Origin: an uncultured Bacteroidales bacterium
GTDB taxonomy: Bacteria; Bacteroidota; Bacteroidia; Bacteroidales; FEN-979
NCBI GenBank assembly: GCA_903877385.1
Contig: CAIRDP010000047.1
Location: 1-64,000, forward strand
Direction: 5' to 3'
Length of the DNA: 64,000 bases
Within the stretch, counting starts at the first letter, position 1. The number at the start of each line of letters is the position of its first letter. Of the stretch, positions 56,271 through 64,000 are shown piece after piece. The notes under the pieces are model-generated. The model was not told the DNA's origin. It ran no database searches and saw nothing but the letters and a program-made list of their open reading frames with translations. Both the position numbers and the translations under genes were made by a program.

Positions 56271-56921
56271 TTATTTTCCTTCCTTCTTGCCTTCTTCTTT
56301 CTTTCCCTCTTCTTTCTTTTCTGCACCTTCGGCGCCTTCAACAACTGCTTCGGCTCCGGGAACAACTTCCTCTACTACCACGCGGGCGGTGCGTACACCA
56401 ATAACCACGTTATTCGGGGCATCAAGGAATGTGACATTGTCAATCTTCAGGTCGCTGATCTTGGCCGAATCCCCAATGTCCATCGGGCTGATATCGATCA
56501 AAACATAATCAGGAAGATCTTTTGCCAAAGCTTTGATCTTGACCTTACGCATTTTTTTCTCAAGCCGGCCGCCGCGGAGAACTCCGGGTGACACTCCTTC
56601 ACATTTAACCGGAATAGCAATGACTACCGGCTTATCGGGAAGGACCTGCAGAAAATCGACATGCAGAAGCTTGTCGGTTACAGGATGAAACTGGATTTCC
56701 TGGTAAATGGTGTCGTACTCTTTCCCGTCGATCGTGATCTTGATCAGGTTGACTTCAGGGGTGAACAGGATTTTGGAAAAACTTTTTTCGTCTGCCACGA
56801 AGTGGATCTGTTCAGGACCACCATACAGAACACAGGGAATTTTACCCGCCCTGCGCTGCAGTTTGGCATCTTTTTTCCCTACGCTTCCTCTAAGGGAGCC
56901 GCTCAATGATACCGTTTTCAT
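56271..56921 (-). CDS. rplY: ribosomal protein bL25, long (CTC) form
   Basis: 216-aa 5S rRNA-binding ribosomal protein. The N-terminal L25 domain begins MKTVSLSGSLRGSVGKKDAK and includes GKIPCVLYGG; the C-terminal TL5/CTC domain runs about 95-190. A tail rich in Glu, Lys and Ala (EGAEKKEEGKKEEGKKEGK) follows. The start is ATG 56921: the open frame extends 33 codons further but across the promoter. Terminates at the hairpin 56217-56244. Confidence 0.93.
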   Translation of the reverse strand: MKTVSLSGSLRGSVGKKDAKLQRRAGKIPCVLYGGPEQIHFVADEKSFSKILFTPEVNLIKITIDGKEYDTIYQEIQFHPVTDKLLHVDFLQVLPDKPVVIAIPVKCEGVSPGVLRGGRLEKKMRKVKIKALAKDLPDYVLIDISPMDIGDSAKISDLKIDNVTFLDAPNNVVIGVRTARVVVEEVVPGAEAVVEGAEGAEKKEEGKKEEGKKEGK

Positions 56922-56947
56922 AATGGATTGTTTTTTTAATTGGGGTG

Positions 56948-56955
56948 CAAAGGTA
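56948..56955 (-). promoter_or_regulatory. promoter -7 box of rplY
   Basis: On the minus strand TACCTTTG matches TAnnTTTG, leaving a leader of about 22 nt. The octad repeat 56961-56985 lies directly upstream, where the -33 element would be. Confidence 0.6.
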
Positions 56956-56960
56956 AGAAT

Positions 56961-56985
56961 AAGTAGCGAGATAGCGAAGTGGCGA
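56961..56985 (+). repeat. RTRGCGAA octad repeat before the serine hydrolase gene
   Basis: GTAGCGAG, ATAGCGAA, GTGGCGAA are three gapless units of eight. The first 15 bases (56961-56975) recur identically at 58696-58710, at the other end of the serine hydrolase gene. Confidence 0.75.
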
Positions 56986-56990
56986 AATTT

Positions 56991-56998
56991 TAATTTTG
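56991..56998 (+). promoter_or_regulatory. promoter -7 box of the serine hydrolase gene
   Basis: TAATTTTG matches TAnnTTTG and abuts the octad repeat. Leader of about 50 nt to the ATG at 57051. Confidence 0.55.
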
Positions 56999-57050
56999 TA
57001 ACTTTCCCCCACTGTTTCACGTCTCAAGCTCTCATTAAATCAAATTTCCC

Positions 57051-58709
57051 ATGAAAAAGATTGTTTATTTATGTTTGTGGATGACTGTTTCCATGACACT
57101 TTCATCCGCAGTAATTGCGCAAAATAAAAACACTGCCGAGTTCGACAAGATCCTGTCTTCACAGTTCAAAGCTGATGCACCGGGCTGTGCCGCCCTGGTC
57201 ATGAAGAAAGGAGAGGTGGTATACCGGAAAGCTTTCGGTAAAGCCAACCTTGAACTGAATGTCCCAATGCAGCCCGGCATGATCTTCCGTATCGGCTCGA
57301 TTACCAAGCAATTCACAGCCGTTGCAATTCTCCAACTGGAAGAACAGGGCAAACTGGCGCTACAGGACGAGATCACGAAATTTATTCCCGATTATCCCAC
57401 CCATGGATACAAGATCACAGTGGAACACCTTTTAACCCACAGCTCGGGGATTAAAGATTATACGGGGATGAAGGAATGGACTGATGAAATGAAGAGTAAG
57501 GATATGACGCCAAAAGAGATTGTCGATTTTTTCAAGGACCAGCCGATGGATTTTGAACCCGGAACGAAATACCAATATGACAATTCCGGTTATATACTGC
57601 TTGGTTATATCATTGAAAAAGCCAGCGGGGAAACCTATGAAAACTATTTGATGAAGCATATCCTGAAACCTCTCGGCCTTGAGCATACAAGCTATGAACA
57701 CTCAAAGGATATCGTAAAAAACCGGGTGGAGGGTTACAGCAAAGCCGATTCAGGCTATATCAATTCATCCTACCTGAGCATGACCCAGCCATATGCAGCA
57801 GGTTCTTTATTATCAACGGTGGATGACCTTTACACCTGGACCAAAGGTGTTCGCTCGGGCAGGATCATCAAACCTGGAACCTTTGCAAAAGCAGTTGTTC
57901 CGTATAAGCTTAAGGACGGCTCAACGGCTGGTTACGGCTACGGGCTTGAAATAGGCGAGATCTTTGGAAGCCAGGCCATATGGCATAATGGCGGCATCAA
58001 TGGCTTCCTCACGATGGGAATATATATGCCGGCTGAGGATATTTTCGTGGCGGTTTTTTCAAACTGCGACGGGAATTCGCCCGATAATGCCGCATTTAAG
58101 ATGGCAGCTCTGGCAGCCGGAAAGATGCCTGTGATGAAAGCAATGGCAGTTGACACGCTTACCCTGAAGAAATACACAGGGGTTTATGAAAATACATCAA
58201 AAGAGCAAAGGGTGATTACGTTCAAAGGAGGAAAACTCTATTCACAAAGGACCGGCGGACAGCAATTCCTGCTCACACCCTACGCTTCCAATAAATTCTT
58301 TTACAATGAGGGAATGTCTTTTTATGAATTTGTTTCGGATAAGGCAGGGAAGGTAACTACCGTTAATTACCGGGCTCTGGGGCAAGCTTCATCAAGCTGG
58401 CCAAAAACCGATAAACAGGTGCCGGTTCATTTTGAGGTAACCCTAAGGCCCGAAGAGATGCAGAAATTCACAGGAGAATACCAACTTGCCCCAGGGTTTT
58501 CAATAACAGTGACTTTAGAGAATGGGCACCTCATGGGCCAGGCAACAGGGCAGGGAAAATTCGAGATGTTTGCCGAATCAGCAAATATCTTTTTCCTTAA
58601 AATCGTGGATGCAAAAGTTGAATTCATTGCTGATCCCGATGGGAGTATAACGAAAATGATACTCCACCAGAATGGGGATCACGAAGGGAAAAAGAAAGTA
58701 GCGAGATAG
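57051..58709 (+). CDS. beta-lactamase-family serine hydrolase (class C-like)
   Basis: 552-aa exported protein, signal peptide ending near residue 23 (SSAVIAQ). Penicillin-binding-protein-like hydrolase domain about 25-355: SxxK at S83-K86 (IGSITKQFTA), YxN at Y176-N178 (YQYDNSGY), and the third motif as HNGGINGF. Two small beta domains follow (DUF3471-like, about 370-552). Such proteins are peptidases or esterases more often than true beta-lactamases. Placed between rplY and prs. The last four codons and the stop (KVAR) are part of a 15-bp repeat identical to one upstream of the gene. Confidence 0.88.
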   Translation: MKKIVYLCLWMTVSMTLSSAVIAQNKNTAEFDKILSSQFKADAPGCAALVMKKGEVVYRKAFGKANLELNVPMQPGMIFRIGSITKQFTAVAILQLEEQGKLALQDEITKFIPDYPTHGYKITVEHLLTHSSGIKDYTGMKEWTDEMKSKDMTPKEIVDFFKDQPMDFEPGTKYQYDNSGYILLGYIIEKASGETYENYLMKHILKPLGLEHTSYEHSKDIVKNRVEGYSKADSGYINSSYLSMTQPYAAGSLLSTVDDLYTWTKGVRSGRIIKPGTFAKAVVPYKLKDGSTAGYGYGLEIGEIFGSQAIWHNGGINGFLTMGIYMPAEDIFVAVFSNCDGNSPDNAAFKMAALAAGKMPVMKAMAVDTLTLKKYTGVYENTSKEQRVITFKGGKLYSQRTGGQQFLLTPYASNKFFYNEGMSFYEFVSDKAGKVTTVNYRALGQASSSWPKTDKQVPVHFEVTLRPEEMQKFTGEYQLAPGFSITVTLENGHLMGQATGQGKFEMFAESANIFFLKIVDAKVEFIADPDGSITKMILHQNGDHEGKKKVAR

Positions 58710-58710
58710 C
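58696..58710 (+). repeat. 15-bp octad-family repeat at the 3' end of the serine hydrolase gene
   Basis: AAGTAGCGAGATAGC is identical to 56961-56975 in the same orientation. It encodes the last residues and the TAG stop of the hydrolase. Confidence 0.7.
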
Positions 58711-58718
58711 AAAACGTC

Positions 58719-59651
58719 CTAAAACTTAAACAACGAAGAGATTGATTCCTTCTTTTTAAGCCTGCGGAGGACTTCAGCAAAGAGGTCCGAAGTGGTAATA
58801 ACTTTTATTTTCGGGTTTTCTTTTTTCAGTGGGATGGTATCCGTAACAATGAGTTCGGTAAGCGCCGAGGCTTCGATCATCTCGTATGCATTGCCCGAAA
58901 GGATGGGATGGGTAACCATGGCCCTGACCGAAGAGGCCCCGTTATCCATGATGATCTGTGCTGCTTTGCAAAGGGTGCCCCCGGTATCCACAATATCGTC
59001 GAGGAGAATCACATTCCTGCCTTTAACATCTCCGACCAGGGCCATTTTTGCGATTTCATTGGGTTTTGAACGGTGCTTGTAGCAGATCACAAAATCGGTA
59101 TGGAAGAACTTCGCATAGGATCCTGCTCGGCGGGTTCCGCCTGTATCGGGCGATGCGAAAGTGAGGTTGTTCAGGTGAAGGGTCTTCAGGTAGGGGATAA
59201 AGACAGAAGAAGCGTAAAGGTGATCCACCGGCACATCGAAGAATCCCTGGATCTGGTCGGCATGCAGGTCGAGTGTGATTACCCGGTTTACACCCGCTGC
59301 CGAAAGCAGGTTGGCAACAAGTTTTGATGCGATGGAAACCCGGGGTTTGTCTTTGCGGTCCTGACGCGCATAACCGAAATAAGGGATAACGGCTACAATG
59401 GTCCTGGCCGAAGCCCTGCGGGCTGCATCTATCATCATCAGCAGCTCCAGGAGATTGTCAGAAGGCGGCTGGGTGCTCTGCACCAGGAATACATCCGTTC
59501 CCCGGATATTTTCTTCGAACGAAGGCTGGAATTCACCATCGGCAAAGCTAAGGAATGATACTTTTCCCAGTTCGCTCCCATAACTCTGGGCTATTTTTTC
59601 GGACAGGTATTTCGAAACCTGTCCTGAAAAGACCTTGACCTTTGTTGCCAT
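58719..59651 (-). CDS. prs: ribose-phosphate pyrophosphokinase
   Basis: 310-aa enzyme making PRPP from ribose 5-phosphate and ATP for nucleotide and amino acid synthesis. Signatures: FSGQVSKYLSEKIAQ at the N-terminus, the flexible-loop region YFGYARQDRKDKPR, DLHADQIQGFFDVPVDHLY (metal site), and the PRPP loop NVILLDDIVDTGGTLCKAA. Complete. Same strand and order as rplY and pth. Confidence 0.96.
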   Translation of the reverse strand: MATKVKVFSGQVSKYLSEKIAQSYGSELGKVSFLSFADGEFQPSFEENIRGTDVFLVQSTQPPSDNLLELLMMIDAARRASARTIVAVIPYFGYARQDRKDKPRVSIASKLVANLLSAAGVNRVITLDLHADQIQGFFDVPVDHLYASSVFIPYLKTLHLNNLTFASPDTGGTRRAGSYAKFFHTDFVICYKHRSKPNEIAKMALVGDVKGRNVILLDDIVDTGGTLCKAAQIIMDNGASSVRAMVTHPILSGNAYEMIEASALTELIVTDTIPLKKENPKIKVITTSDLFAEVLRRLKKKESISSLFKF

Positions 59652-59732
59652 AATGCATGCCTTGTTTGTGAACTGCTAAAATAAAGCATTCGGTGAAATG
59701 ATGCAAGAAAGGTTATTAACAGGGGGGAAGAT

Positions 59733-59847
59733 TTGAATATCGAATATTGAACAACGAATTTTGAATATTGAATTACTCATGGCGCATGCCTTATGGCTTA
59801 TGGCTTGAATACTCGAATAATCGAATAACGAACGTTGAATTGCGAAG
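59733..59847 (+). repeat. mixed heptad array between prs and the PH-domain gene
   Basis: Starts TGAATAT, CGAATAT, TGAACAA, CGAATTT, TGAATAT, then the second lexicon (ACTCATGGCGCATGCC, CTTATGG, CTTATGG, CTTGAAT), then CGAATAA and CGAACGT words to about 59847. It fills the divergent spacer and has the same two-lexicon structure as the nuoM/nuoN array. Confidence 0.78.
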
Positions 59848-59888
59848 TAATTATTAACTTTAAAAGTTGAAATTAATAATACGTATCC

Positions 59889-60512
59889 ATGAAAACCAGG
59901 TTGAAAGAGAATGAAAAAGTGGCCCTGACCATCAGGCCGCATGGTATAACGCTTGTCCCTTCGGCCCTGATCTCGCTGGGTATTATAGCTGCCGGCATCC
60001 TTATCATTTATGCAGGCTGGATATACGGCGGACTGGCTTTCTTCCTGATAGCCATTTTGTTTTTTCTGTATAAGATGGCTGAAAGGAAGAACAATCTCTG
60101 GGCGGTGACAAATTTCAGGGTCATTGACGAATTCGGGCTTTTCACAAGAAATTCGAAGGAATGCCCTATCGATAAGATCAATAATATCACCTATACCCAG
60201 TCAATCTGGGGGCGAATGTTCGGTTTTGGGGATGTCCAGATCCAGACAGCTGCTGAGATGGGCTCCACTACCTATCGTACCGTTGAGCAGCCGAAATTAT
60301 TGAAGGATACCATTACCATGATGCAGGAAGAATACAGGAATTACCAGATGTCGAGGCAGGCTGCCGAATATGCCAGCGCTATAGGTTCCAAGGGAAGCGG
60401 TAACGTTACCGGGGTGGCGGCAGAGATCGAAAAACTGCACCAGCTGATGATCAAAGGCATCATCACTGAGCAGGAATTCCGGCAGAAAAAGGAGCAGTTG
60501 CTGAAAGGGTGA
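59889..60512 (+). CDS. PH-domain (YdbT/YdbS-like) membrane protein with SHOCT tail
   Basis: 207-aa protein. Two membrane helices at about 22-58 are followed by a bacterial PH domain (WAVTNFRVIDEFGLFTRNSK, DKINNITYTQSIWGRMFGFG, IQTAAEMGSTTY). The end (about 178-207) is a SHOCT domain, IEKLHQLMIKGIITEQEFRQ, a short helical pair often used for oligomerisation. Role unknown. Confidence 0.82.
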   Translation: MKTRLKENEKVALTIRPHGITLVPSALISLGIIAAGILIIYAGWIYGGLAFFLIAILFFLYKMAERKNNLWAVTNFRVIDEFGLFTRNSKECPIDKINNITYTQSIWGRMFGFGDVQIQTAAEMGSTTYRTVEQPKLLKDTITMMQEEYRNYQMSRQAAEYASAIGSKGSGNVTGVAAEIEKLHQLMIKGIITEQEFRQKKEQLLKG

Positions 60513-60586
60513 GCCCTAAATTCACCGCAGTGCCCAGGAAGGCAGATTGGTTATAAGCGAAGTTCAGAACAATAGGAGATCAAATC

Positions 60587-63517
60587 CTATTCCCCGAACA
60601 AAACCTTCCCGTGGAACACTCCTTGCCGTGTTTCGATTGTTATGATGCCGACGCTCCGCTGTCCGAAGTCAAAAGTTAAATTATTCCGGTTGAAACTATA
60701 CGTATGAGAACCAGCGGATTCATCTGAAATAAGCTTTGTACAAATGGTTCTGCCGGTAATATCGTTCATGGAAATTTTTATATCGGAACGCTGGGGAAGG
60801 TTTAAAGCAACATTAAACCTGTCTTTGCAGGGATTCGGGTAGATCCGTAAAGTCAATGCCTTGCTTTTTATCTCGTTGACGGCTACCGTGGAGCTGTCAT
60901 ATCCGCCCGAAAGGCAGAAAACAGATCCGTCGCGACCTCCCACCATCAGTTCACGGCTCAGGTCTCCCACAATATCCGGGATTGAAGAAACCGCATCACA
61001 GGGATTTGCCTGGGGGACCGAGGTAAACGTGTTGCCGTTCTTCCCGTTCAGGAAGTAGGCTTTATTGTTATTATATAGTGTGCCGATGGCTGCGTCGTTC
61101 ACCCCGTCCCAGTTGATATCGCCCATGTTGGTAAGATTCCAGGCCTGGTCCGAAAGAGGTTTCTGCCAGAGGAAGGTGCCATTGAAACCGTCAACGACGA
61201 TTCCGGTGGATCCGCTGTGCGCGACAAGAAAATCAGGATGGCCGTCGTTGTTCACATCGCCCATAGATTCAAAACGCAGGATGATATCATTGCCCACATT
61301 CAGGTTCTTCACCTGCGCCCCGTTCACTGCATCCTCGAAATAGATATGCCCGCTGAAGTCACCCGAGGCTATATCTTTGATGCCATCTCCCGTAACATCG
61401 TCAATCTGTATCAACGCCCAGGTGGATGAACCCGCAGGATTGAATTGCCATTTGATGGATCCGTCAACACCATCCATGCCAAAGACCCGGCCGTTTGCCT
61501 GGCTTGCATTGGTTGCCCCTGCGACTACATCGGGCTTGCCATCTCCTGTGAAATCCTCAACCCCGATCACCGAAAAGGCAGCGCCCTGGGTCGACCTGCT
61601 CCAGATAACCTGCCCGGTCTTACCATCAAGGCAATACGCCCGGTGAGGACCGGTATTGTTCCCGTCATCTCCAACCGCGGCAAGAACATCAGGGAAGCCG
61701 TCGTTGTTATAATCATATTTCGCTTCGACCTGGTAAACCCATCCCCCGCCACCGTATTCGTGGGTATCGTGTTTCCATAGCTGCTGCCCGGTCTTCCCCG
61801 AAAGAGCAATGATAGACTCGCTACCTCCGGTAGTTCCCAAAATCACATCTTTATAACCATCATTATTGATGTCGTCTATGATTGCAATGTCATTTTCATT
61901 ATAGACTGATCCGTTGATAATGTCGTATTCCCACATCACATCCGCGGTCACCGAAGCATTACCGTTGAAACAACGGACATAGTCATCCTCCGAACCAATA
62001 ATCACATCGGCAACGGAATCACCAGTGATATCAGGGATGGGCCTTATTGATTTGGGACTGTTGTCGTATCCGTCGTTGATCAGGTAAGTCCAGAGCTGGG
62101 TTCCCATGGGGTAAAGCGTATCAATACCGGTACCACCCAGGTTGACAATAAAAGGATTCTGCGTGGCATCGTTTGAAACAATGCTCAGGGTCCCGCTGTT
62201 GGCACCGGCCCCGGTCGGATGATACCATAAACCGATTTTGGCTGTCTGAAGCGTAGGAATATTTAAAGGCAGCGTCACTCCCTGGTCAACAAAAAAGTGA
62301 GAATCCGACATATTGAGAGCCGTAATGCTCAGGGGCTGGTCCCCGTCGTTTTGTACCTGGAGGTACCAGCGGGAATACGCGTTCTTCCTGCGTTCGTGCC
62401 AGTTGTAAGAGGTTGTCTGAATGTTAATGTGCGGGCCTGCAATGACTGCGTTCCCCGTGAGGGTCACATTCACCGTGGGAGTAATAGGGTCATTTGAATT
62501 TATACCGACCTGGGTATTGAGCGGTCCGCCTGTTACCGGGGTATAAGTGAGAGGAATATTGACCGAATTTCCCGGGGTTATGGTGGCCGGCGTGACGAAA
62601 GTCGTTGAAACCGGCTGTCCGCTGGGGATGCTGATGCTGTTGATCACCAGGTTGGCCGATCCTGTATTCTGCACCTGGCAATTCCAGGTAGGGGAGTTGC
62701 CGACGGTGACCGTCCCGTAATTATGAGAGGTAACAGGCACTGTAATGACCGGAGTGCCGCTGCCGTTCATATCGACCTTGTAGAGCGTGCTGTTCCCGCC
62801 CAGTTCCCCGTCGCAGTACCAGAGATAAGTGCCGTCGAAAACAATTCCTGATGGTTTTCCTCCTTGTGAAGCATGGCTTTCTATCAGCGCGCCGTTATTC
62901 GTGACCTTATACAGCATGTTCCCGTAATAGTCGGCTATCCAGAGATCAGCTCCCTGCATGCAGATGTCCCAGGGCTGGTTGTTCGGAGGGACGAATTGTG
63001 AAATGATTGCACCCGAACCGTCAAGGTGGTAAACTTTTCCCGGGTCAGGGTAGTACGTGCACACCCAGTAATTTCCCCCGTCGTACGCAACCCCCGACAT
63101 ATAATGGTCGGGCAGGGTTATCGTTCCCACCTGGGCTCCGCTCATGGTAAACTCATTGATATGCGCAGGCTGGGAAGAGCTTGAAGGCTGTGTAATATTC
63201 ACCAGGTTGGGGGCTTTGTAAGTCAGACCATAGGATTCATCGAATGTTCCAGTACACTGAAGGCTGTAGGTCCCGTTTGTCGGGTCGAACTTATAGACCT
63301 GGTTGCCGTTCGACCAGTACATCCCGAAATAGATGTAAGTACCATCCCATGCCAGGCCCGAGGCTTTTCCCGGGATGCTGTAGGAAGCTACGATTGACCA
63401 TGTATTCGGGTTTTTGACTGCGGATGGATATTGGGCGGACAGCCGGGGAGCTGCCGGTCCGGCGCAAACAGCCAGCATGATAAACACTGAAAGAAAGGGT
63501 ATAAGTTTTCTCATCAT
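60587..63517 (-). CDS. secreted multi-domain propeller protein with T9SS sorting domain
   Basis: 976-aa exported protein, signal peptide MMRKLIPFLSVFIMLAVCAG. Residues about 40-240 form an NHL-like propeller (GSGAIISQFVPPNNQPWDIC, KPSGIVFDGTYLWYCD). Residues 255-465 hold two ASH/choice-of-anchor-D immunoglobulin-like repeats (YGTVTVGNSPTWNCQVQNTG). Residues 470-880 carry FG-GAP/PQQ-type blades (DVNNDGHPDFLVAHSG, DFTGDGKPDVVAGATN) with calcium-type Asp loops. A sorting domain follows: LRIYPNPCKDRFNVALN ending VFHGKVLFGE. Surface protein of unknown ligand. A start three bases later (second Met) is equally possible. Confidence 0.83.
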   Translation of the reverse strand: MMRKLIPFLSVFIMLAVCAGPAAPRLSAQYPSAVKNPNTWSIVASYSIPGKASGLAWDGTYIYFGMYWSNGNQVYKFDPTNGTYSLQCTGTFDESYGLTYKAPNLVNITQPSSSSQPAHINEFTMSGAQVGTITLPDHYMSGVAYDGGNYWVCTYYPDPGKVYHLDGSGAIISQFVPPNNQPWDICMQGADLWIADYYGNMLYKVTNNGALIESHASQGGKPSGIVFDGTYLWYCDGELGGNSTLYKVDMNGSGTPVITVPVTSHNYGTVTVGNSPTWNCQVQNTGSANLVINSISIPSGQPVSTTFVTPATITPGNSVNIPLTYTPVTGGPLNTQVGINSNDPITPTVNVTLTGNAVIAGPHINIQTTSYNWHERRKNAYSRWYLQVQNDGDQPLSITALNMSDSHFFVDQGVTLPLNIPTLQTAKIGLWYHPTGAGANSGTLSIVSNDATQNPFIVNLGGTGIDTLYPMGTQLWTYLINDGYDNSPKSIRPIPDITGDSVADVIIGSEDDYVRCFNGNASVTADVMWEYDIINGSVYNENDIAIIDDINNDGYKDVILGTTGGSESIIALSGKTGQQLWKHDTHEYGGGGWVYQVEAKYDYNNDGFPDVLAAVGDDGNNTGPHRAYCLDGKTGQVIWSRSTQGAAFSVIGVEDFTGDGKPDVVAGATNASQANGRVFGMDGVDGSIKWQFNPAGSSTWALIQIDDVTGDGIKDIASGDFSGHIYFEDAVNGAQVKNLNVGNDIILRFESMGDVNNDGHPDFLVAHSGSTGIVVDGFNGTFLWQKPLSDQAWNLTNMGDINWDGVNDAAIGTLYNNNKAYFLNGKNGNTFTSVPQANPCDAVSSIPDIVGDLSRELMVGGRDGSVFCLSGGYDSSTVAVNEIKSKALTLRIYPNPCKDRFNVALNLPQRSDIKISMNDITGRTICTKLISDESAGSHTYSFNRNNLTFDFGQRSVGIITIETRQGVFHGKVLFGE

Positions 63518-63846
63518 TCGCCGGGTAAAATTTTAATAGGATCATAAAATTACATTTTATTCAAGGATAATTCATTATGAGTAAGCAGATTTAAAATAAT
63601 ATATTGTAAATCAAGCAGCAGATATTCATTGCATCGGCGAAGTCATAGTAATTGTACAGGTGACCATAAACTTCCATAAAGAAAGTGCATGATCAGGAGA
63701 TTTCTTAATTTTGCACGCTTACATGAATTTTTTTAAGATCATCTTTTGAAAACGGTTTGATATATATGCCGCCCGGTGCCTGCTGCATAGCCAGCCGGCC
63801 AACCAGGAATACGGTTATCACAGCTACACAACACAGAACAAAAAGC
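63518..63846. other. divergent spacer before the TolC-like gene
   Basis: About 330 bases without a gene. It holds the promoter box at 63706-63713. In the long leader that follows, a possible eight-codon open frame lies at 63723-63749 (MNFFKIIF). Nothing else stands out. Confidence 0.4.
63706..63713 (+). promoter_or_regulatory. -7 box upstream of the TolC-like gene
   Basis: TAATTTTG matches TAnnTTTG. It would give an unusually long leader of about 130 nt with a possible short upstream open frame. Confidence 0.4.
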
Positions 63847-64000
63847 ATGATTGAAACATCCCTCAGGAGACTGGTTTTTGCCTCCCTGCTCCTGGCTCCC
63901 TCCCTGCTGGCGGCACAGGCTGTTCACGACAGCCTTCCGTCAACGATGACGCTGCCCCAATGCATCAGCTGGTCGCTGTCGAACCAGGCCATGGTCAGGC
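63847..64000 (+). CDS. TolC-family outer membrane efflux protein, N-terminal part only
   Basis: Fifty-one codons before the window ends. Signal peptide ETSLRRLVFASLLLAPSLL ends near AAQA. The next segment, TMTLPQCISWSLSNQAMVR, follows the TolC-family opening pattern (TLxxCIxxAxxNN). The product would be the outer-membrane channel of an RND or ABC efflux system; membrane-fusion and pump genes are expected downstream. Confidence 0.7.
   Translation, partial: MIETSLRRLVFASLLLAPSLLAAQAVHDSLPSTMTLPQCISWSLSNQAMVR

Noticed and set aside
63723-63749. Leader peptide or riboswitch before the TolC-like gene
   Set aside because: The eight-codon frame has no regulatory codon bias and no known riboswitch core is visible; mentioned only within the spacer.

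Overview
The window comes from a member of the Bacteroidota, probably an uncultured Bacteroidales-like bacterium. Three things point there. Several genes are preceded by the phylum's -7 promoter word TAnnTTTG, with almost no Shine-Dalgarno sites. At least five secreted proteins carry, or in one broken copy once carried, a type IX secretion (T9SS) C-terminal sorting domain. The complex I operon encodes a short NuoG without a molybdopterin domain. No rRNA, tRNA or CRISPR array was seen.

Layout. 1-134: 3' end of a group II intron (domains V and VI). 184-8380: threonine aldolase, aldo/keto reductase, a ROK kinase plus phosphomannose isomerase pair, a lipoprotein, a CstA transporter, and a TM2/DUF2752 pair. 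8504-22041: a complete 14-subunit complex I operon (nuoA-N), interrupted between nuoJ and nuoK by a four-helix-bundle (23S-IVS type) gene. 22049-27146: a T9SS protein, an ABC-F ATPase and a metallo-beta-lactamase/Ntn-hydrolase fusion. 27372-36733: an AT-rich island of T9SS proteins that splits a glutamine amidotransferase gene, leaving its N-terminus at 27267 and its C-terminus at 36735. 37058-46118: a ferritin-like protein, a transglutaminase-like protein, an S9 peptidase, a GH109-like enzyme, glyS, an XRE regulator with a membrane partner, and a YdcF-like protein. 46153-53435: a xylose operon on the minus strand (nitrilase-like, xylB, a degenerate GH31, xylA, sugar porter). 53506-59651: pth, rplY and prs on the minus strand, separated by plus-strand genes. 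59889-64000: a PH/SHOCT membrane protein, a 976-aa T9SS protein and the start of a TolC-like gene.

The most unusual signal is a set of short, degenerate tandem repeats with a period of 7 bases (one family has period 8). They are built from several unrelated root words: YGAATRT, TGTACMA, CTGGGTA, GATGCAG, CTTATGG and the octad RTRGCGAA. They occupy six of the seven spaced junctions inside the nuo operon, often overlapping stop and start codons. They lie in frame inside nuoL, a ROK kinase, a YdcF-like protein, a transglutaminase-like protein and the 3' end of nuoF. They also bracket whole units: the four-helix-bundle gene (inverted repeats, 1 mismatch in about 33), the xylose operon (33-bp inverted repeats, 1 mismatch, 7.4 kb apart) and a serine hydrolase gene (15-bp identical direct repeats). 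I cannot name a described element that matches this behaviour. It is the main candidate for a novel system here.

The metabolic picture is of a respiring or mixed-metabolism sugar degrader: complex I, xylose uptake, isomerisation and phosphorylation, hexose-phosphate interconversion, GH109/GH31-like proteins and T9SS-exported surface proteins.
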